From Streptomyces hiroshimensis (GTDB taxonomy: Bacteria; Actinomycetota; Actinomycetes; Streptomycetales; Streptomycetaceae): a stretch of DNA of 64,000 bases. Under the pieces are notes generated by a model that was given only the letters and a program-made list of their open reading frames with translations, did no database searches and had not been told where the DNA came from. The position numbers and the translations under genes were made by a program. Shown here in pieces: positions 58,316-64,000 of this stretch (the stretch's first letter is position 1; every line of letters begins with the position of its first letter). The stretch lies in assembly GCF_014650335.1 (NCBI RefSeq), contig NZ_BMUT01000010.1:1-64000 (forward strand), given 5' to 3'.

Positions 58316-59275
58316 ATGCGTGCCGATCCGATCGGTTTCGCGTGCGGCGCCGCCCTCGGCTTCCTCGGTGACCGCGTCCTGGGCGACCCCCGCCGCGGCC
58401 ACCCCGTGGCCGCGTTCGGCCGCGCCGCCCACGCCGTAGAGCAGCGCCTGTGGCGCGACCACCGCGGCCACGGTGCCGTGCACGCCCTGCTGTGCGCGGG
58501 CGGCGCCGCCGCCGGGGCCGCGCTGCTGGCGCGCGCCGCTCGCACGTCCCGCCCCGCCGGCATCGCCCTGACCGCCGCCGCCACCTGGGCGGTGCTCGGC
58601 GGCACTTCCCTGGGCCGTGAGGCCCGCGCCATCGGGGGCGCGCTCGCCGTCGGCGACGTGGACGTCGCCCGCGAGCGCCTGCCGCACCTGTGCGGGCGCG
58701 ACCCGCAGGCCCTGGACGGGCAGCAGATCGCGCGCGCCGTCGTGGAATCCGTGGCCGAGAACACCTCCGACGCCGTCGTCGGCGCGCTGGTGTGGGGCGC
58801 CCTCGGGGGCGTGCCCGGCCTGGTGGCCTTCCGGGCCGTGAACACGCTGGACGCCATGGTGGGCCACAAGTCCCCCCGCTACCGCCGTTTCGGCTGGGCC
58901 GCGGCCCGTCTCGACGACGTCGCCGGCTGGCCCGGCGCCCGCCTCACCGCGGCCCTCGCCGTCCTCGCGGGCCCGGACCCGCGCGGCGCCTGGCGGGTGG
59001 CCCGGCGGGACGCCTCCCGCCACCCCAGCCCCAACGCGGGCCCCGTGGAGGCCTCGTTCGCCGGGGCCCTCGGCGTGCGGCTCGGCGGCACTCTCGCGTA
59101 CGCGGGCCGCGTCGAGCACCGGCCCGTGCTGGGCGCGGAGAACCGCCCGGTGGCGACGGACGACATCGAGCGCGCGGTACGCCTCTCGCGCCGGGTGTCC
59201 CTGCTGGCCCTGGGAACGACGGTTGCGGCCCGCACAGTGGGCAGTCTGTTCATGACCGCAAGGAGGAACCGGTGA
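58316..59275 (+). CDS. cbiB: Adenosylcobinamide-phosphate synthase (CbiB/CobD)
   Basis: The 319-residue integral membrane protein attaches the aminopropanol arm to adenosylcobyric acid. Family blocks are ALGFLGDRVLGDPRRGHPVAAFG, VVESVAENTSDAVVGALVWGALGG, FRAVNTLDAMVGHKSPRYRRFGWAAARLDDV (in segments), and SPNAGPVEASFAGALGV. Several helices are predicted. Its end overlaps cobQ (GTGA). Control by the upstream riboswitch and leader ORF is expected. Confidence 0.94.
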   Translation: MRADPIGFACGAALGFLGDRVLGDPRRGHPVAAFGRAAHAVEQRLWRDHRGHGAVHALLCAGGAAAGAALLARAARTSRPAGIALTAAATWAVLGGTSLGREARAIGGALAVGDVDVARERLPHLCGRDPQALDGQQIARAVVESVAENTSDAVVGALVWGALGGVPGLVAFRAVNTLDAMVGHKSPRYRRFGWAAARLDDVAGWPGARLTAALAVLAGPDPRGAWRVARRDASRHPSPNAGPVEASFAGALGVRLGGTLAYAGRVEHRPVLGAENRPVATDDIERAVRLSRRVSLLALGTTVAARTVGSLFMTARRNR

Positions 59276-60852
59276 CGGCTGACAGGAGCGGGCCGGCGGG
59301 CCCGCTGGGCGGGGGCCTGCTGGTGGCCGGCACCACCTCGGACGCCGGCAAGAGCGTGGTGACGGCCGGCATCTGCCGCTGGCTGTCCCGCAAGGGCGTC
59401 AAGGTCGCGCCGTTCAAGGCGCAGAACATGTCGCTCAATTCGTTCGTGACGCGTGAGGGCGCGGAGATAGGCCGGGCGCAGGCCATGCAGGCGGCCGCTG
59501 CCCGCGTGGAGCCGAGCGCCCTGATGAACCCCGTGCTGCTCAAGCCGGGCGGCGACCGCAGCAGCCAGGTCGTGCTGATGGGCAAGCCGGTGGGCGAGCT
59601 CAGTGCGCGCGGCTATCACGCGGGGCGCCAGGAGCAGTTGTTCGGCACGGTGACGGAGTGCCTGGAGGAGCTGCGGCGCACGCACGACGCGGTGATCTGC
59701 GAGGGCGCCGGCAGCCCGGCCGAGATCAACCTGCGGCGCAGCGACATCGTCAACATGGGCATCGCCCGGGCGGCCCGGCTGCCCGTGGTCGTGGTCGGCG
59801 ACATCGACCGCGGCGGCGTCTTCGCGTCCTTCTTCGGCACGACCGCCCTGCTCTCGCCCGAGGACCAGGAGCTGATAGCGGGTTACGTCGTCAACAAGTT
59901 CCGGGGCGACGTGACGCTGCTGGAGCCCGGCCTGGACATGCTGTACGAGCTGACGGGCCGTCGGACGTACGGCGTCCTGCCGTTCGCGCACGGCCTCGGC
60001 ATCGACGAGGAGGACGGCCTGCGCGTCTCGCTGCGCGGCGCCGTACGCGAGTCGGTGGTGGCGCCGCCGCACGGGGCGGACGTGCTGCGGGTCGCGGTGT
60101 GCGCGGTGCCGCTGATGTCCAACTTCACGGACGTGGACGCGCTGGCGGCCGAGCCGGGCGTCGTCGTCCGCTTCGTCGACCGCGCGGAGGAGCTCGCCGA
60201 CGCGGACCTGGTGGTCGTACCGGGGACGCGCGGGACGGTGCGGGCGCTGGCCTGGCTGCGCGAGCGCGGGCTCGCGGACGCGCTCGCGCGCCGCGCGGCG
60301 GAGGGCCGCCCGGTGCTGGGCATCTGCGGCGGCTTCCAGGTGCTGGGCGAGCGCATCGAGGACGAGGTGGAGTCCCGGGCCGGCGTGGTCGAGGGGCTGG
60401 GGCTGCTGCCCGTACGCATCCGCTTCGCAGCGGAGAAGACCCTGGCAAGGCCGGTGGGCACGGCCCTGGGCGAACCGGTCGAGGGCTACGAGATCCACCA
60501 CGGCGTGGCCGATGTCCGCGGTGGCGACGAGCCGTTCCTCGACGGCTGCCGCGTCGGCGCCGTGTGGGGCACGCACTGGCACGGTTCGCTGGAGAGCGAC
60601 GGCTTCCGGCGGGCGTTCCTGCGGCGCGTCGCGGAGGCGGCGGGCCGGGCGTTCGTCCCGGCGCCGGACACGAGCTTCGCGGCGCTGCGCGAGGAACAGC
60701 TCGACCGGCTGGGCGATCTGATCGAGGAACACGCGGACACGGACGCGCTGCTGCGGCTGATCGAGGACGGAGTCCCCCCGGGGGTCCCGTTCATACCGCC
60801 GGGTGCACCGGCTCCGCTCGCGCGGAACGACAACACAGGGGGTACCCGTTGA
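59272..60852 (+). CDS. cobQ: Cobyric acid synthase
   Basis: The 526-residue glutamine-dependent amidotransferase converts adenosylcobyrinic acid a,c-diamide to cobyric acid by four amidations. The N-terminal ATPase domain shows GTTSDAGKSVVTAGICRWL and FKAQNMSLNSFVT; the glutaminase domain has the nucleophile Cys in VLGICGGFQVLGE and the His in WGTHWHGSLESDGF. AGGAGG is six bases from the GTG. It is coupled to cbiB upstream and to the chelatase downstream. Confidence 0.95.
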   Translation: MTADRSGPAGPLGGGLLVAGTTSDAGKSVVTAGICRWLSRKGVKVAPFKAQNMSLNSFVTREGAEIGRAQAMQAAAARVEPSALMNPVLLKPGGDRSSQVVLMGKPVGELSARGYHAGRQEQLFGTVTECLEELRRTHDAVICEGAGSPAEINLRRSDIVNMGIARAARLPVVVVGDIDRGGVFASFFGTTALLSPEDQELIAGYVVNKFRGDVTLLEPGLDMLYELTGRRTYGVLPFAHGLGIDEEDGLRVSLRGAVRESVVAPPHGADVLRVAVCAVPLMSNFTDVDALAAEPGVVVRFVDRAEELADADLVVVPGTRGTVRALAWLRERGLADALARRAAEGRPVLGICGGFQVLGERIEDEVESRAGVVEGLGLLPVRIRFAAEKTLARPVGTALGEPVEGYEIHHGVADVRGGDEPFLDGCRVGAVWGTHWHGSLESDGFRRAFLRRVAEAAGRAFVPAPDTSFAALREEQLDRLGDLIEEHADTDALLRLIEDGVPPGVPFIPPGAPAPLARNDNTGGTR

Positions 60853-62948
60853 CGGCCTCGGCCACCTATCCGTTCACCGCGGTCGTCGGCATGGACGACA
60901 TGCGGCTGGGCCTGTTGCTCAACGCGATCTCGCCGTCGATCGGCGGAGTGCTCGTACGAGGTGAGAAGGGCACGGCCAAGACGACGACGGTACGGGCCCT
61001 GTCGGCGCTGCTGCCGCAGGTCGTGACGGTGCCCGGCTGCCGGTTCTCCTGCGATCCCGCCGCCCCCGACGCCACCTGCCCGGACGGTCCGCACACGGGC
61101 GGGGAGGGCGACGCCCGCCCGGCGCGCATGGTCGAGCTGCCCGTCGGCGCGTCCGAGGACCGGCTCGTCGGGGCGCTCGACATCGAGCGGGCGCTGGGCG
61201 AGGGCGTGAAGGCCTTCGAGCCGGGCCTGCTGGCCGCCGCGCACCGCGGTGTCCTCTACGTCGACGAGGTCAATCTGCTCGGGGACCATCTGGTCGACGC
61301 ACTCCTCGACGCGGCGGCGACCGGCGCCTCCTACGTAGAGCGTGAGGGAGTGTCGGTCCGTCACGCGTCCCGCTTCCTCCTCGTCGGCACCATGAACCCC
61401 GAAGAGGGCGAGCTGCGCCCCCAGCTCCTGGACCGCTTCGGCCTGACCGTCGAGGTCGCGGCCTCGCGCGAGACCGACGAGCGCGTCGAGGTCGTGCGCC
61501 GCCGCCTGGCCTACGACGAGGACCCGGCCGCGTTCGCCGCCAAGTGGGCCGCCGAGGAGGAGACGCTGCGCGAGCGGATCGCCGCCGCCCGCGCGCTGCT
61601 GCCGTCCGTACGGCTGGGCGACGGCGCGCTGCGCCGGATCGCCGCCGTGTGCGCGGGCTTCGAGGTGGACGGCATGCGCGCGGACATCGTGACCGCGCGC
61701 ACCGCGACCGCGCTCGCCGCGTGGGCGGGCCGCACGGACGTGACGACGGCGGACGTACGGCAGGCGGCGCTGCTGTCGCTGCCGCACCGGCGCCGGCGCA
61801 ACCCCTTCGACGCGCCGGGTCTGGACGAGGACAAGCTCGACGAGATCCTGAACGGCTTCGAGGACGACGAGCCGGAGCCCGAGCCGGACCCGGAGCCCGA
61901 GGGCCCGGACGACGGCGGCCCCGAGGGCGGCCCCGAAGGCGGCGGTCCCGACGGCGGCGGGCAGCCCCCGCAGGACGCCACGGGCCCCGACGGCGCCCCC
62001 GACGTCCCGCAGCAGCGGCAGGAGCCGGAGTCCACCGGCCCCGAGCCCGCCTCCCCCGAGAGCCCGGACGCCCCCGAGTCCGCCCCCGCCCGCGGGGAGG
62101 CCCCCGAGGCCCCGGCCGTCGCCGCCGCCGACCCCTTCCGCACCCGGAAGTTCGACGTCCCCGGCCTCGGCGAGGGTGCCGACGGCCGCCGTTCGCGGGC
62201 GCGGACGGCGCACGGCCGGACGACCGGCGCGCGCCGCCCCCGCGGCGCCCTGTCCAAGCTCCACCTGGCCGCCACGGTCCAGGCCGCCGCCCCGCACCAG
62301 CGGGCGCGCGGGCGCAGCGGCGCCGGGCTCGTCGTCCGCCGTGACGACCTGCGGGAGGCGGTGCGCGAGGGCCGCGAGGGCAATCTGGTGCTGTTCGTCG
62401 TGGACGCCTCCGGCTCCATGGCCGCCCGCAAGCGGATGAGCGCCGTCAAGGGCGCGGTGCTGTCCCTGCTGCTGGACGCGTACCAGCGCCGGGACAAGAT
62501 CGGCATGGTCACCTTCCGGGGCTCCGGCGCGGACGTGGCGCTGCCGCCGACGTCCTCGGTGGACGCGGGCGCGGCACGGCTGGAGAAGCTGCCGACCGGC
62601 GGGCGCACGCCGCTGGCGGCGGGCCTGCTGCAGGCGCACGAGGTGCTGCGCGTGGAGCGCCTGCGCGACCCGTCCCGGCGCCCGCTGCTGGTCGTGGTCA
62701 CCGACGGCCGGGCGACCGGCGGCCCGGAGCCGCTGGCCCGGGCGGCGCGCGCCGCCCGGCTGCTGGCCGGCGAGGGCACGGCGTCGGTGGTCGTGGACTG
62801 CGAGCAGGGGCCGGTACGCCTCGGGCTCGCCGCCGAGCTGGGCCGGGAGCTGCGCGGCCCGGTCGTCACGCTGGACGAGCTGCGCGCGGACAGCGTCTCC
62901 GCGCTCGTACGCACCGTACGGACCGCACACACCAGGAAGGCCGCGTAA
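60849..62948 (+). CDS. ChlI/ChlD-type (BchI-BchD fusion) chelatase ATPase subunit
   Basis: The 699-residue protein has an N-terminal AAA+ ChlI-like domain (Walker A GEKGTAKTT at 38-46; LYVDEVNLL), a Pro/Gly/acidic linker (~335-430), and a C-terminal VWA (BchD-like) domain with MIDAS DASGSMAA (from 519) and TDGRATGG. It should energise cobalt or magnesium insertion by a CobN-type large subunit; that large subunit is not in the window. The start is TTG overlapping the cobQ stop (TTGA), with GGGGG six bases upstream. Confidence 0.92.
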   Translation: MTASATYPFTAVVGMDDMRLGLLLNAISPSIGGVLVRGEKGTAKTTTVRALSALLPQVVTVPGCRFSCDPAAPDATCPDGPHTGGEGDARPARMVELPVGASEDRLVGALDIERALGEGVKAFEPGLLAAAHRGVLYVDEVNLLGDHLVDALLDAAATGASYVEREGVSVRHASRFLLVGTMNPEEGELRPQLLDRFGLTVEVAASRETDERVEVVRRRLAYDEDPAAFAAKWAAEEETLRERIAAARALLPSVRLGDGALRRIAAVCAGFEVDGMRADIVTARTATALAAWAGRTDVTTADVRQAALLSLPHRRRRNPFDAPGLDEDKLDEILNGFEDDEPEPEPDPEPEGPDDGGPEGGPEGGGPDGGGQPPQDATGPDGAPDVPQQRQEPESTGPEPASPESPDAPESAPARGEAPEAPAVAAADPFRTRKFDVPGLGEGADGRRSRARTAHGRTTGARRPRGALSKLHLAATVQAAAPHQRARGRSGAGLVVRRDDLREAVREGREGNLVLFVVDASGSMAARKRMSAVKGAVLSLLLDAYQRRDKIGMVTFRGSGADVALPPTSSVDAGAARLEKLPTGGRTPLAAGLLQAHEVLRVERLRDPSRRPLLVVVTDGRATGGPEPLARAARAARLLAGEGTASVVVDCEQGPVRLGLAAELGRELRGPVVTLDELRADSVSALVRTVRTAHTRKAA

Positions 62949-63556
62949 TGCCCCAGGGACAGCCGACCGTCGTTCCCGACGACGGACTCACCACGCGCCA
63001 GCGCCGCAACCGGCCGCTGGTCTTCGTCCACACCGGCATCGGCAAGGGCAAGTCCACGGCGGCCTTCGGCCTGGCGCTGCGGGCGTGGAACCAGGGCTGG
63101 CCGGTCGGGGTGTTCCAGTTCGTGAAGTCGGCGAAGTGGAAGGTCGGCGAGGAGAACGCGCTGCGGGTGCTCGGTGCGTCGGGCGAGGGCGGCACGGTCG
63201 GCTGGCACAAGATGGGCGAGGGCTGGTCGTGGATCCAGCGCGACCCCAAGGACGGCGAGCAGAGCAACGAGGACAAGGCGCGCGAGGGCTGGGAGCAGGT
63301 CAAGCGCGACCTGGCGGCCGAGACGTACAAGCTGTACGTGCTGGACGAGTTCGCCTACCCCCTGCACTGGGGGTGGATCGACACGGACGAGGTGATCGAG
63401 GTGCTGCGCAACCGCCCCGGCACCCAGCACGTGGTGATCACGGGCCGCAACGCCCCGCAGGCGCTCGTCGAATTCGCCGACCTGGTCACCGACATGTCCA
63501 AGGTCAAGCACCCGATGGACACCGGCCAGAAGGGCCAGCGGGGCATCGAGTGGTGA
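62948..63556 (+). CDS. cobO: Corrinoid adenosyltransferase (CobO/BtuR)
   Basis: The 202-residue enzyme transfers the adenosyl group of ATP to cob(I)alamin-type corrinoids. It has the P-loop TGIGKGKSTAAF (residues 29-40), the CobO block MGEGWSWIQRDPKDGEQSNEDK and the active-site LYVLDEFAYPLHWGWI. The ATG overlaps the chelatase stop (TAATG). The last residues GIEW are followed by a duplicated junction before cobB. Confidence 0.95.
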   Translation: MPQGQPTVVPDDGLTTRQRRNRPLVFVHTGIGKGKSTAAFGLALRAWNQGWPVGVFQFVKSAKWKVGEENALRVLGASGEGGTVGWHKMGEGWSWIQRDPKDGEQSNEDKAREGWEQVKRDLAAETYKLYVLDEFAYPLHWGWIDTDEVIEVLRNRPGTQHVVITGRNAPQALVEFADLVTDMSKVKHPMDTGQKGQRGIEW

Positions 63557-63572
63557 GCATCAAGTGGTGAGT
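63545..63572 (+). repeat. Tandem 14-base duplication of the cobO/cobB junction
   Basis: ATCGAGTGGTGAGC (63545-63558) is followed immediately by ATCAAGTGGTGAGT (63559-63572), 12 of 14 identical. Each contains TGGTGA, the overlapping stop/start. The first ends cobO and the second begins cobB. Confidence 0.85.
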
Positions 63573-64000
63573 ACGCACATCCCCCGCCTGGTCATCGCCG
63601 CCCCGGCCTCCGGCAGCGGCAAGACCACGGTGGCCACCGGCCTGATGCGGGCCTTCGCGGACGCGGGGCTCGCCGTCTCGCCGCACAAGGTCGGCCCGGA
63701 CTACATCGACCCCGGCTACCACGCGCTCGCGACGGGCCGCCCCGGCCGCAACCTGGACGCGTACATGTGCGGCCCGGACCGCATCGCCCCGCTGTTCCTG
63801 CACGGGGCCGCGGGCTGCGACATCGCGGTGGTCGAGGGCGTCATGGGCCTCTACGACGGGGCGAGCGGGCAGGGCGAGCTGGCGTCGACGGCACACGTGG
63901 CCAAGCTGCTCAAGGCCCCGGTCGTGCTGGTCGTCGACGCGTCGTCGCAGTCGCGGTCGGTGGCCGCGCTGGTGCACGGCTTCGCGTCCTGGGACCCGGA
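63567..64000 (+). CDS. cobB: Cobyrinate a,c-diamide synthase, 5' part (CobB)
   Basis: This partial gene (144 codons, cut by the window end) encodes PRLVIAAPASGSGKTTVATG, a CobB ATPase P-loop, then VGPDYIDPGYHALATGRPGRN and VVEGVMGLYDGASGQGELAST. The enzyme amidates the a and c side chains of cobyrinic acid using glutamine. The glutaminase domain lies beyond the window. GGTGAG of the duplicated cobO end acts as its ribosome-binding site, nine bases away. Confidence 0.93.
   Translation, partial: MSTHIPRLVIAAPASGSGKTTVATGLMRAFADAGLAVSPHKVGPDYIDPGYHALATGRPGRNLDAYMCGPDRIAPLFLHGAAGCDIAVVEGVMGLYDGASGQGELASTAHVAKLLKAPVVLVVDASSQSRSVAALVHGFASWDP

Overview
The window is chromosomal DNA from a Streptomyces-type actinomycete. 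Base composition is very GC-rich, GTG starts are frequent, TTG starts occur, and many genes look leaderless. Marker genes include chaplins, a streptophobe-family protein, an Rv1747-like FHA-ABC exporter, fabG-fabI, a Gbn-like nucleoid protein, a PHO box and a cobalamin operon. From memory, the gene order follows the Streptomyces coelicolor SCO1790-SCO1852 interval closely, so this looks like conserved core chromosome. I see no IS element, prophage, CRISPR array or tRNA gene.

Layout. Positions 1-350 hold the promoter and leader of a 16S rRNA operon that runs leftward out of the window. Next come a 3-methyladenine glycosylase (1.0 kb), a Spo0M-like protein, a barstar/guanyl-RNase pair, PEBP, HNH, a TSUP transporter, an SPFH/NfeD pair and an ABC ATPase (to 7.7 kb). 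Two chaplins, one with a histidine-rich tail, sit beside a NarL-type two-component system (8.7-11.6 kb). Then follow a nitroreductase, a secreted lytic transglycosylase, the FHA-ABC exporter, a streptophobe protein, serB and sixA (to 20 kb). A CynX-type MFS exporter is divergent from its likely GntR/FCD regulator (20.5-22.7 kb). fabG-fabI, tldD-tldE, tyrS, a probable 6C RNA, moaA, a DUF485-actP acetate permease pair and a subtilase run to 36.6 kb.

From 36.5 to 46.1 kb there are a translationally coupled lysoplasmalogenase and alkylglycerol-monooxygenase-like pair, a DEDDh exonuclease-BRCT fusion, SURF1, a GH15 enzyme, an atypical SDR, and a coupled Asp23/AmaP envelope-stress cluster. From 46.1 to 56.1 kb there are a membrane protein, a crotonase, the Gbn-like protein, an ABC-F ATPase, a zinc metallopeptidase, an alpha/beta hydrolase and a class II aldolase. 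A PHO box then precedes the phosphate transporter pit. The right end is an operon behind a cobalamin riboswitch: a 22-codon leader ORF, cbiB, cobQ, a ChlI/ChlD-type chelatase, cobO and cobB (cut by the window end).

No wholly new multi-gene defence or biosynthetic system is evident. The most notable items are the possible ether-lipid-degrading pair, the histidine-tailed chaplin, duplicated gene junctions at tldD/tldE and cobO/cobB, a CRP-like palindrome before the acetate permease operon, the leader ORF inside the B12-controlled operon, and several short candidate leaders and repeats.
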